Below are positions 17,827 to 25,999 of a DNA stretch of 64,000 nt, piece by piece. Location of the stretch: contig JAGBTQ010000026.1 in NCBI GenBank assembly GCA_017631275.1, positions 24,640 to 88,639 of the forward strand. Direction: 5' to 3'. How positions within the stretch are numbered: the stretch's first letter is position 1; each line of letters starts with the position of its first letter. The position numbers were made by a program, and so were the translations under genes. This stretch comes from Alistipes sp. (GTDB lineage Bacteria; Bacteroidota; Bacteroidia; Bacteroidales; Rikenellaceae). The notes below the pieces were generated by a model, which made no database searches, was not told the DNA's origin, and saw only the letters and a program-made list of their open reading frames with translations.

Positions 17827-19827
17827 CTACAAGCCCATCTCGTCGATAAGCCAGCCAGCGCCACCAACCTTATCTACTACGAACAATACATAGCGGATGT
17901 CGCAGATGATGTTGCGGCAGAGGGTCTCGTCGAACTCGATATCCGACATTGTTGAGAGCCATGTGCGGTCGAAGTTTACGCCGATAAGCTCGCCATTAGC
18001 GTTGATAACAGGAGAGCCAGAGTTACCACCTGTTGTGTGGTTTGTGGCGATGAAGCATACTGGCACGGTGTACTTGCCATTTAGCTCGATGCCCCAACGA
18101 CCGTAGTCCTTCTTTGCATATGCATCACGCAAAGCCTGTGGCACGTTGTAGTCGTAAATTTCAGGGTTGTCCTTAGCGATGATGCCTTCAAGCGTAGTCT
18201 GTGGGTTGTGCCATACAGCATCCTCATACTCATAGCCGGCTACCTTACCATAAGCCACACGCAACGTAAGGTTTGCATCTGGGAAGAATGCACGCTCCTT
18301 GTCCCACTCCATAAGTGCTTTAACATAAGGCTGATACCAACGCTGGATGTCAGGAATGTTGCTGAGGTTGCGGTATGCAAACTGCTTAACGTAGCGCTGA
18401 ATCTCGATAACGGCATTTGCAAACTCTACCATTGGATCCTCGGCGATGTTCGTTGCCTTGAAGCCCTCAAAAGTGCCAAGCTTAGTGTTGTCGTAGAGCC
18501 AGTTAGCATACTGCTCTGCGCCACCATGCTGTGCGAACAACTTACGTAGTGATGTAGCATCAGCTGTTGCAAGCTCCTCGTAGGCCTTGAGCATAGCCAC
18601 AGCCAACTCTCTATCAACCTCCACGTCGAAGTCCTTGTAGAAACGCTCGATAGCTGCTGCGTCAGATGCAAGGAAGACAACCTGCTGGAGCTCGATGCCA
18701 CGAAGGGTCTCGTTGAAGAGCTCGTAGTTGAAGTATCCCTCCATGTTCTTGGCATAAGAGGCCTCAAGCGAATCGAGGAGGTATGCCTTATCTGGGTTCT
18801 GCTCGCGGAACTTAGCCTCGTAGTCAAGTTTCTTAGAGTATGTGCCAAGGCGGTTGATACCCTTAACCTCGCCCTGCCACTTCTTCCATGCGTTGGCGAT
18901 GTTTGCCTGCTTAGCTGCATACTTGATGCGTGTCTCAGGTGAGAGCTTCTGTGCTGCGCCAATGATGTCGAGGCGCTGTGTGCGAAGCTCAATCTTTGTT
19001 GGGTCTGACTTCTCGGCAATATACTTAACAGCGTCAGAGGTGATATACTCCTGGGTGTTGCCAGGGAAGCCGTAGATCATGGTGAAGTCGCCCTCCTTAA
19101 CACCCTCGGTAGATACCTTGAAGTGGCGTGCAGGGGTGTAAGGCTTGTTGTTAGCGTTGTATGCCGCAGGCTCATTCTTGCCGTTCACGTAGATACGGAA
19201 GATTGAGAAGTCACCAGTGTGGCGTGGCCAAATCCAGTTGTCGTTGTCGGCACCAAACTTACCGATGGTGGTTGGGGGCGCAGCAACAAGACGTACGTCC
19301 GAGAACTCGCGGTAAACAAACAAGTATGCCTGGTTGCCGTAGTAGAGCTGCTCAACCTTAGCAACATAGCCCTTGCCCTCCTTCTGAGCCTTAGCAATAA
19401 TCTTCTCTACCTTCTCGCCCTTGGCAATGCGCTCTGTTACATCCTCCATGCGCACCAAGATATGCACCTTAAGACCTGGACATGGCAACTCCTCCTCTTT
19501 CGACATTGCCCAGAAGCCGTCAGTGAGGTAGTCGTGCTCAACAGACGAGAGCGCCTGAATGGCGTCGTAGCCACAGTGGTGGTTGGTGATGAGAAGACCC
19601 TCGTTAGATACAATCTCGCCGGTGCAGCCGCCGTCAAACAAGACAACAGCATCCTTGAGCGATGCCTGGTTAATCGAGTAGATATCCTCAGCCTCGAGCT
19701 TGAAGCCCTTAGCCTTCATGTCGTCGATGCGGCTTGCGATGAGCGACGGAAGCCACATGCCCTTGTCAGCGAATGCTGAGAAGGTTGTTGCGAGTAGTAG
19801 CGCAACAAGAATAGTAAATCTTTTCAT
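17827..19827 (-). CDS. S46 family dipeptidyl-peptidase, DPP11-like
   Basis: A 666-residue exported serine peptidase. It has a signal peptide (MKRFTILVALLLATTFSAFA), the catalytic His in ITNHHCGYDAIQ near residue 80, an acidic residue in WIWPRHTGDFSIFRIY, and the catalytic Ser in TGGNSGSPV near the C-terminus. These are the S46 hallmarks. The residue 18 positions after the catalytic Ser is Arg (in VNFDRTW). In Porphyromonas DPP11 an Arg at this place gives preference for Asp or Glu at P1, whereas DPP7 has Gly. I therefore favour DPP11-like specificity. It would supply dipeptides from peptides in the periplasm. It is 20 bases after maf. Confidence 0.88.
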   Translation of the reverse strand: MKRFTILVALLLATTFSAFADKGMWLPSLIASRIDDMKAKGFKLEAEDIYSINQASLKDAVVLFDGGCTGEIVSNEGLLITNHHCGYDAIQALSSVEHDYLTDGFWAMSKEEELPCPGLKVHILVRMEDVTERIAKGEKVEKIIAKAQKEGKGYVAKVEQLYYGNQAYLFVYREFSDVRLVAAPPTTIGKFGADNDNWIWPRHTGDFSIFRIYVNGKNEPAAYNANNKPYTPARHFKVSTEGVKEGDFTMIYGFPGNTQEYITSDAVKYIAEKSDPTKIELRTQRLDIIGAAQKLSPETRIKYAAKQANIANAWKKWQGEVKGINRLGTYSKKLDYEAKFREQNPDKAYLLDSLEASYAKNMEGYFNYELFNETLRGIELQQVVFLASDAAAIERFYKDFDVEVDRELAVAMLKAYEELATADATSLRKLFAQHGGAEQYANWLYDNTKLGTFEGFKATNIAEDPMVEFANAVIEIQRYVKQFAYRNLSNIPDIQRWYQPYVKALMEWDKERAFFPDANLTLRVAYGKVAGYEYEDAVWHNPQTTLEGIIAKDNPEIYDYNVPQALRDAYAKKDYGRWGIELNGKYTVPVCFIATNHTTGGNSGSPVINANGELIGVNFDRTWLSTMSDIEFDETLCRNIICDIRYVLFVVDKVGGAGWLIDEMGL

Positions 19828-19847
19828 TATAAGTTAGTTTTAGTTGT

Positions 19848-20465
19848 TTATCGCAAATTACACTCGGGCAACGCCTCGATAAATGCCTCAAGCTCACGAC
19901 ATAGGCGCTGCACGGGGAGTCCCATCACGTTGTAGAACGAGCCCTCGAGCTCCTCGATGCCCACATATCCTATCCACTCCTGAATGCCGTATGCACCCGC
20001 CTTGTCCATAGGCTTGTATGTGCTCACGTAGTGGTCTATCTGCTCGTCTGTAAGCTCGGCAAAGCGTACACGGCTGCGTGACGCGAAGGTGCGCTCCATG
20101 CCCTGCATGCGTAGCGTAACGCCCGTAACGACATAGTGGTCGTTACCCGACAAGCGGCGCAATATCTCGCGTGCCTCAGCCTCGTCCTTTGGCTTGCCCA
20201 GTACGTCGCTACCAAGGATAACCACCGTGTCGGCAGTGATAAGTAGCTCGTTATAGGCAAGAGCGTGGGGATAGGCATGGCTCTTTAGTGCCGAGAGATA
20301 TGGCGCTACCTCCTCGGCCGGAAGTGTCGCGGGATAGCTCTCCTCGCACTCGAACTTCTGGGCAAGGCGATACTTGATGCCCGTTGCCGAGAGTAGCTCA
20401 CGACGGCGTGGCGATGCCGAAGCAAGCACCACATCGTAGTCGCGGAGTTTATCGTGAAGCAACAT
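19848..20465 (-). CDS. maf: Maf family nucleoside triphosphate pyrophosphatase
   Basis: A 205-residue protein with the Maf N-terminal signature LASASPRRRELL at about residues 14-25, the substrate-site segment ITADTVVILG, KPKDEAEA and the C-terminal DKAGAYGIQEW. Maf proteins hydrolyse dTTP/UTP or modified nucleotides to monophosphates. The ADTVV and GAYGIQ motifs are those of the dTTP/UTP type. It sits in a run lysS-tpiA-maf-S46 peptidase on one strand, with an 81-base gap and a hairpin between tpiA and maf. Confidence 0.93.
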   Translation of the reverse strand: MLLHDKLRDYDVVLASASPRRRELLSATGIKYRLAQKFECEESYPATLPAEEVAPYLSALKSHAYPHALAYNELLITADTVVILGSDVLGKPKDEAEAREILRRLSGNDHYVVTGVTLRMQGMERTFASRSRVRFAELTDEQIDHYVSTYKPMDKAGAYGIQEWIGYVGIEELEGSFYNVMGLPVQRLCRELEAFIEALPECNLR

Positions 20466-20484
20466 AGCTAATGTTATATAATCT

Positions 20485-20528
20485 GAAAACTGGAAAGTAT
20501 GGTATAGACGACCTACTTCCCAGTTTTC
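20485..20528 (-). other. Intercistronic hairpin between tpiA and maf
   Basis: GAAAACTGGAAAGTA (20485-20499) and TACTTCCCAGTTTTC (20514-20528) are inverted repeats with one mismatch. No T tract follows on the minus strand, so it is more likely an RNA processing or stability hairpin than a terminator. Confidence 0.5.
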
Positions 20529-20546
20529 GCTCCTGTTTAACCTATA

Positions 20547-21299
20547 TTAGAATGCCTTGCCAATAGCGAGGAAGTCCTCAGCCTTAAGCGCAGCACCACC
20601 GATAAGGCCACCGTCTACGTTAGGCTTTGAGAAGATCTCCTGAGCATTTGAAGGCTTGCATGAGCCACCATAGAGGATTGAGCACTCCTCAGCCTTAGCA
20701 CCAAACTTCGAGCGAAGCACCTCGCGGATATATGCGTGAATCTCCTCTGCCTGCCCTGCTGTAGCTGTCTTACCTGTGCCGATAGCCCATACTGGCTCGT
20801 AGGCAATAACAGTGTTTGCAAACTGCTCCTCAGTAAGGTTGAATACGACCTCCTCGATCTGCTGCTTGCACACCTCGAAGTGGCGACCTGCCTCACGCTC
20901 CTCGAGGTTCTCACCAACGCAGTAGATAGGCTTAAGACCGAACTCGAAGGCACGTGCCATCTTCTTATTAAGAGTCTCTGATGTCTCGCCATAGTACTGA
21001 CGACGCTCAGAGTGCCCCAAGATAACATACTCGCAACCCAAGGCTGCAATCATCTCTGCCGATACCTCGCCAGTGTAAGCGCCCTTAACCTCTGTTGCGC
21101 AGTCCTGAGCACCAACCTTCACGTTCTTGCCCTCAACAGCCTCGATAACCTGAGCGATGTGTGTGTATGGTGGGCATACGATAATCTCTACGCAGTCGCA
21201 AACCTCCTTACGACCCTCTGCTACGCCATTTGCCAACTCAACACCCTCCTTAGGCAAGGTGTTCATCTTCCAGTTACCTGCTACAATATTTTTTCTCAT
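20547..21299 (-). CDS. tpiA: Triosephosphate isomerase
   Basis: A 250-residue TIM-barrel enzyme interconverting dihydroxyacetone phosphate and glyceraldehyde 3-phosphate. Diagnostic segments are VAGNWKMN (Lys near residue 11), the catalytic-His region YVILGHSERRQYYGE, the catalytic Glu in AYEPVWAIGTGKTA and the phosphate loop YGGSCKPSNA. The frame is open 45 codons further upstream, but that part overlaps the lysS end and has no similarity. The start MRKNIVAGNWKMN at 21299 fits the family. Confidence 0.97.
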   Translation of the reverse strand: MRKNIVAGNWKMNTLPKEGVELANGVAEGRKEVCDCVEIIVCPPYTHIAQVIEAVEGKNVKVGAQDCATEVKGAYTGEVSAEMIAALGCEYVILGHSERRQYYGETSETLNKKMARAFEFGLKPIYCVGENLEEREAGRHFEVCKQQIEEVVFNLTEEQFANTVIAYEPVWAIGTGKTATAGQAEEIHAYIREVLRSKFGAKAEECSILYGGSCKPSNAQEIFSKPNVDGGLIGGAALKAEDFLAIGKAF

Positions 21300-21355
21300 A
21301 GTTTTGTCGTTGTTTGAATTATTGATAATGTTGGGTGTTATCCCATAATTACTCG

Positions 21356-23083
21356 TTACTCCTTTTTTGACTCGATCCACGCCTTGATCTCGGCAGTGCC
21401 CAAGCCTAGCTTGTTCTTCTTGTTGAAGCCACAAAGGTCATTAAATAGCTTCATGCCACCCGATTTTGCGGTGTTCTCGAATGCCTCAAGCGTAATGTAG
21501 CCCATCTTCTGAACCACAGCAACCCACTCCTGAGGAATGCCTGCCTCGGTATATACCTCCTCAGCATCAGCAACTACCTTCTTCTCTGGTCGCATTGTTG
21601 GGAAGAACAATACATCCTGAATAGATGTCTCGCCTGTCATGAACATTGTGAGGCGGTCGATACCAATACCCATACCTGAGCACTGTGGCATACCATACTC
21701 CAAGGCACGTACAAAGTCCATGTCGATAGTCATCGCCTCGTCGTCGCCCTTCTCCGATAGGCGCATCTGCTCCTGGAAACGCTCGAGCTGGTCGATAGGA
21801 TCGTTAAGCTCAGAGTAGGCGTTACAAAGCTCCTTACCATTTACGAATAGCTCGAAACGCTCCGTTAGGTCGCTATTGTCGCGGTGACGCTTGCAAAGTG
21901 GCGACATCTCGATAGGGTAGTCTGTGACGAATGTTGGCTGTACGAGGTCCTCCTCGCAGTACTGACCGAAGATAGCGTCGATAAGCTTGCCCTTACCCAT
22001 CGTGTCGTCAATCTCAACATTTAGGCGCTTACATGCCTCACGCAACTGCTCCTCGCTTTGACCAGTGATGTCGTAGCCAGTTTTCTCGCGAATAGCGTCG
22101 GTCATTGTCACACGCTTGAATGGTGCCTTGAACGAGATTGTGCGGCCGTCGAGCACCACGTCTGTTGTGCCGTTTACTGCCATTGCCACACGCTCCAACA
22201 TCTGCTCGGTGAACTCCTGCATCCAGATGTAGTCCTTGTATGCCACGTAGATCTCCATACAAGTAAACTCTGGGTTGTGTGTGCGGTCCATACCCTCGTT
22301 ACGGAAGTTCTTGCCGAACTCGTAAACACCGTCGAAGCCACCTACGATGAGGCGCTTGAGGTATAGCTCAGTAGCTATTCGCATGTAGAAGTCGATGTCG
22401 AGGGCGTTGTGGTGGGTGATGAATGGACGTGCCGCAGCACCACCAGGAATAGGCTGCAAAATAGGTGTCTCCACCTCGAGGTAGCCACGCTCGTTGAAGA
22501 AGTCACGCATGGTCTGCATGATCTTAGCACGCTTAACGAAGGTATCCTTCACGTGTGGGTTTACTACCAAGTCGAGGTAGCGCTGGCGGTAGCGCACCTC
22601 AGGGTCGGTGAGTGCGTCGAACATCTGGCCATCCTTCTGCTTAACAACAGGGAGTGGACGTACCGACTTAGAGATAACTGTAAACTTGCGGCAGTGTACC
22701 GACAACTCGCCAGTGTTGGTAAGGAATGCAAAACCCTCAACGCCGATGAAGTCGCCAATGTCGAGGAGCTTCTTGAATACGGTGTTGTAGAGTGTTGGGT
22801 CGCCCTCGGGGCAGATGTCGTCACGACGGATATATACCTGAATACGGCCTGTCGAGTCCTGAAGCTCGAAGAATGATGCTGAGCCCATGATGCGTCGGCT
22901 CATGATACGGCCGGCGATAGCTACCTCTTGGTAGTTGCCCTTCTCCGAAGAGTAGTTCTCGGCAATCTCCTTTGCTGTTGCGTTCACCTCGAAACGTGCT
23001 GCGGGGTAGGGCTCGATACCCATCTCACGCAACGCATTTAGCGACTGACGGCGCAATACTTCCTGTTCACTTAGTTCAATCAT
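21356..23083 (-). CDS. lysS: Lysyl-tRNA synthetase, class II
   Basis: A 575-residue protein. An N-terminal OB-fold anticodon-binding domain at about residues 55-150 has IAGRIMSRRIMGSASFFELQ. The class II catalytic domain carries motif 1 (FNERGYLEVETPILQPIPGG), motif 2 (FRNEGMDRTHNPEFTCME) and motif 3 (GIGIDRLTMF). A C-terminal extension of about 70 residues after motif 3, seen in Bacteroidales LysS, is present. It charges tRNA-Lys in the cytoplasm. tpiA follows after 56 bases on the same strand. Confidence 0.97.
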   Translation of the reverse strand: MIELSEQEVLRRQSLNALREMGIEPYPAARFEVNATAKEIAENYSSEKGNYQEVAIAGRIMSRRIMGSASFFELQDSTGRIQVYIRRDDICPEGDPTLYNTVFKKLLDIGDFIGVEGFAFLTNTGELSVHCRKFTVISKSVRPLPVVKQKDGQMFDALTDPEVRYRQRYLDLVVNPHVKDTFVKRAKIMQTMRDFFNERGYLEVETPILQPIPGGAAARPFITHHNALDIDFYMRIATELYLKRLIVGGFDGVYEFGKNFRNEGMDRTHNPEFTCMEIYVAYKDYIWMQEFTEQMLERVAMAVNGTTDVVLDGRTISFKAPFKRVTMTDAIREKTGYDITGQSEEQLREACKRLNVEIDDTMGKGKLIDAIFGQYCEEDLVQPTFVTDYPIEMSPLCKRHRDNSDLTERFELFVNGKELCNAYSELNDPIDQLERFQEQMRLSEKGDDEAMTIDMDFVRALEYGMPQCSGMGIGIDRLTMFMTGETSIQDVLFFPTMRPEKKVVADAEEVYTEAGIPQEWVAVVQKMGYITLEAFENTAKSGGMKLFNDLCGFNKKNKLGLGTAEIKAWIESKKE

Positions 23084-23121
23084 AATCTATATTGTTTTTT
23101 AGTTATTTGCGATACAACGTG

Positions 23122-23153
23122 CAAAGTTACAAAACAAAAGTGACTCCCGCAAT
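23122..23153 (-). promoter_or_regulatory. Probable promoter of lysS
   Basis: On the minus strand TAACTTTG (23122-23129) with ATTG 20 bases upstream (23150-23153) as a weak -33 element. Confidence 0.5.
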
Positions 23154-23221
23154 TTTATTTTATAAAATTTAGAAAATCGTTGCATTATAGCCTGCCCAAC
23201 CCCATATTTTGCCCCCTGCTT

Positions 23222-23251
23222 TTTGGATTTAATCTAATTTTCGTATCTTTG
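23222..23251 (+). promoter_or_regulatory. Promoter of the GH20 gene
   Basis: TTTG (23222-23225), an 18-base spacer and TATCTTTG (23244-23251), about 19 bases before the ATG. Confidence 0.7.
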
Positions 23252-23269
23252 TGAAAACTATTTTTTGCA

Positions 23270-25348
23270 ATGAGAAATATACGACTCTTTTTGGTAATTT
23301 TTGCCTTAGTGGCATATGTTCAGCTCTCGGCACAGAGTATTACCCCTGTGCCTCTTATTGTGCGTGGTGGCGTATGTAACGGCGAGGTCTGCACACCTGC
23401 CGAACCATTTGACTATACACAACCCTTCAAGCTTACTTTTGAGGGTGCAGATGCTGTTGATATTGAGCGTCTTACCTCTGCGGCAAAGGCTGCGGGCTTG
23501 AATGTTAAGTGTGTTAAGCGCGCTGTAAACTATTCTAAAAAGGGTTATCTTCATATTCTTATCCGCCCCGAGATGTTGCCTAACGACGAGGGCTATGCTA
23601 TCTCTACAGACAATAATGGCATCATCGTAACGGCTAATGCTCCTGCGGGTGCCTTCTATGCCTTGCAGACCATGCGTCAGATGGTCGAGAGTGGCGAGTG
23701 GCAAACGGGTATTATTGCCGACTATCCACGCTTCGAGTATCGTGGTGTGCTCGTCGATATTTCGCGCCACTTCCGTTCGGTCGATTTCCTTAAGCGTCAG
23801 ATAGATATGATGGCACGCGTGAAGCTCAACCGCTTGCACCTTCACCTCACCGACGCTGCCGGTTGGCGCCTACAAGTAGATAGCTATCCACGCCTCACAA
23901 GCTATGCTGCATGGCGCACACCTCACGACTGGAAGAGTTGGTGGCAGGGTGGTCGTACATTCCTCGACGAGGGCACGGAGGGTGCTTCGGGCGGCTACCT
24001 CACGAAGGCTGAGGCTCGTGAGTTGGTTGAGTATGCTGCCGACCGCTATATCACCATCATTCCCGAGATTGAGATGCCTGGCCACTCCGATGAGGTGCTG
24101 GCTGCCTATCCCGAGCTAAAGTGTACGCATAACCCTGAGAATCAGGGCGAGTTGTGCATCGGCAAGGAGGCTACCTTCGAGATGATGCAGGCTATATTAG
24201 ACGAGGTTATCGAGATCTTCCCATCGGAGTATATACATATAGGTGGCGACGAGGCGTCGAAGGAGAATTGGAAGCTCTGCGAGGATTGCCAGCGCCGCAT
24301 GCGCGAGGAGGGCTTGGAGTCTGTCGAGGAGTTGCAGAGCTACATGATACGCCGCATGGAGCAGTATCTCAACTCTAAGGGTCGCCAGATTATCGGCTGG
24401 GACGAGATATTGGAGGGAGGCCTTGCCCCTAATGCCACTGTCATGTCGTGGCGTGGCGAGGAGGGCGGTCGCATGGCTGCCGAGGCGGGCCACAACGTCA
24501 TAATGTCGCCCCATGGCTACTGCTATATCGACGCTCCACAAGATGCCCCTTACTCGCAGCCCGAGTCTATCGGTGGCTACTTGCCGCTGGAGAAGGTCTA
24601 TAGCTATGAGCCTGTGCCAGAGTCGCTTGACGAGAATGTAGGTAAGTATATCTCGGGTGTTCAGGCTAACCTTTGGGCAGAGTTTATTGTTGAGGACAGC
24701 CACTACGAGCACATGCTCTGGCCACGTGCCATTGCCCTTGCCGAGATTGGCTGGTCGATGCCCGAGAATAAGGACTATGCCGACTTTCGTCGTCGTGCCG
24801 TGGCTATTGTCGACCGCATGATTGAGGAGGGATACTCGCCTTTCGACCTCAAAAACGAGATTGGCAATCGCCCCGAGTCGCTCACCGATGTCGAGCACTT
24901 GGCACTTGGCAAGCCTGTGGAGTATCTCTACCCCTCACGCTACTATGCCCCACAGTATGCCGCTGCGGGCGATGCTACGCTCACCGACGGCAAGCGTGGC
25001 ACATGGACCTATGCCGATGGTCGTTGGCAAGGCTTCTTGGGTCGTGGCGGTGTCGATGTAATCATTGATCTTGAGGAGGTTATGGACGTGAGCTCTATCG
25101 CTGCCGACTTTATGCAGATCTGCGGTCCTGGTGTCTTTATGCCATGCTTGGTCGAGATTGCCGTGTCGGAAGATGGCGAGAACTACACGAAGATTGCCGA
25201 CATCGAGTGGGAGGTTATCCTCGACGAGCTACCCTCGTTCAAGACCTTCGGCTGGGAGGGCGAGACCCGTGCCCGCTATATCCGCTACAAGGCCCATCGC
25301 AGCAAGTATACGGGTTTCTTGTTTGTCGATGAGATAATCATCAAATAA
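23270..25348 (+). CDS. Beta-N-acetylhexosaminidase, GH20
   Basis: A 692-residue exported glycosidase. It has a signal peptide (to about residue 21), a GH20 N-terminal alpha/beta domain at about 25-150, and a catalytic TIM barrel from about 153 to 500. The family start is YRGVLVDISRHF, and the catalytic Asp-Glu pair is D327-E328 in HIGGDEASKENW. A C-terminal beta-sandwich of about 130 residues resembles an F5/8-type carbohydrate-binding module (VIIDLEEVMDVSSIAADFMQ, ending in FLFVDEIIIK). It removes terminal GlcNAc or GalNAc from glycans such as mucin or host N-glycans in the periplasm or at the surface. It has its own promoter. Confidence 0.94.
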   Translation: MRNIRLFLVIFALVAYVQLSAQSITPVPLIVRGGVCNGEVCTPAEPFDYTQPFKLTFEGADAVDIERLTSAAKAAGLNVKCVKRAVNYSKKGYLHILIRPEMLPNDEGYAISTDNNGIIVTANAPAGAFYALQTMRQMVESGEWQTGIIADYPRFEYRGVLVDISRHFRSVDFLKRQIDMMARVKLNRLHLHLTDAAGWRLQVDSYPRLTSYAAWRTPHDWKSWWQGGRTFLDEGTEGASGGYLTKAEARELVEYAADRYITIIPEIEMPGHSDEVLAAYPELKCTHNPENQGELCIGKEATFEMMQAILDEVIEIFPSEYIHIGGDEASKENWKLCEDCQRRMREEGLESVEELQSYMIRRMEQYLNSKGRQIIGWDEILEGGLAPNATVMSWRGEEGGRMAAEAGHNVIMSPHGYCYIDAPQDAPYSQPESIGGYLPLEKVYSYEPVPESLDENVGKYISGVQANLWAEFIVEDSHYEHMLWPRAIALAEIGWSMPENKDYADFRRRAVAIVDRMIEEGYSPFDLKNEIGNRPESLTDVEHLALGKPVEYLYPSRYYAPQYAAAGDATLTDGKRGTWTYADGRWQGFLGRGGVDVIIDLEEVMDVSSIAADFMQICGPGVFMPCLVEIAVSEDGENYTKIADIEWEVILDELPSFKTFGWEGETRARYIRYKAHRSKYTGFLFVDEIIIK

Positions 25349-25415
25349 GGTGAAAGGTGAGAAGTGAAAGGTGAAAGGTGAGAAGTGAGAAGTAAGGCGT
25401 GCTTTGCACGAGATT
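25349..25415. repeat. Mosaic intergenic repeat block 3 (GTGAAAGGTGAGAA reiterations)
   Basis: Immediately after the GH20 stop come irregular reiterations of GTGAAAGGTGAGAA, followed by AAGTAAGGCGTGCTTTGCACG, a form of the core found at 54588 and, reversed, at 11064. Confidence 0.6.
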
Positions 25416-25496
25416 AAATTAGTAATTAGTAGAGAGTAAAGAGTAATAAAAAGCAGAAAAATATTACTCATTACTAATTACTAACTACTCATTAAA

Positions 25497-25533
25497 ACAA
25501 CGAGTCCGACTAAACTTTAGTCGGACTCGTTGT
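25497..25533. terminator. Bidirectional terminator between GH20 and HMA genes
   Basis: Two perfect 18-base arms (ACAACGAGTCCGACTAAA and its complement) around a single C form a strong hairpin between convergent genes. Confidence 0.85.
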
Positions 25534-25550
25534 TTATATTAGCCTATCTA

Positions 25551-25949
25551 TTAGTGCTTGTGGTCGTGGCCTGAGCAGCAGTCGTCCTCGCAAGCCATCT
25601 TCTCGGCTGGCTTAGTGTCGTGGTGGTGGCCGCAGCAGCCATCGGCGCAAGCACCCTTAACAGATGCATCGATCTTGACCTTAGCAAAGGCCTTGATGAT
25701 AGCCTCGTTGTTGGTCTTTGCAGGGTCGTAGGTTACGGTAACAACCTTTGTAGGCACGTCAACCTTAACATCGCGAACACCCTTCTCGTATGGAAGTGTG
25801 TCGTTGATCTTCTTTGCGCAGCCCTCGCAGTCGAGTGATGTCATAAACTCAACGGTTACTGTCTGCTTCTCGCCCTTCTTAGGCTTCTGTGCGTTAACGG
25901 CGCCAATGCTGAATAGTGCTACAAGGCACACTAAAATAATCTTCTTCAT
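25551..25949 (-). CDS. Exported heavy-metal-associated (HMA) domain protein with Cys/His-rich tail
   Basis: A 132-residue exported protein with a signal peptide (to VNAQK). The HMA/MerP-like domain at about residues 28-95 has metal-binding motif DCEGC. The tail at about 98-132 holds CADGCCGHHHD and CEDDCCSGHDHKH. HMA domains carry Cu(I), Zn or similar soft metals. The tail adds a second, His/Cys-rich site and suggests storage or delivery in the periplasm. It is the last gene of a four-gene minus-strand operon containing a Cys-bearing TonB receptor and a His-rich membrane protein. Metal identity is not shown by sequence; copper or zinc is the likeliest guess. Confidence 0.85.
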   Translation of the reverse strand: MKKIILVCLVALFSIGAVNAQKPKKGEKQTVTVEFMTSLDCEGCAKKINDTLPYEKGVRDVKVDVPTKVVTVTYDPAKTNNEAIIKAFAKVKIDASVKGACADGCCGHHHDTKPAEKMACEDDCCSGHDHKH

Positions 25950-25999
25950 AATAGTATTGTGTTTTAATTAATTAACGTCTAAACGAACTTTTTAGTATA

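Noticed and set aside
25349-25500. CRISPR array from the GTGAAAGG reiterations
   Set aside because: Units are irregular, contiguous and without spacers; no cas genes are present.
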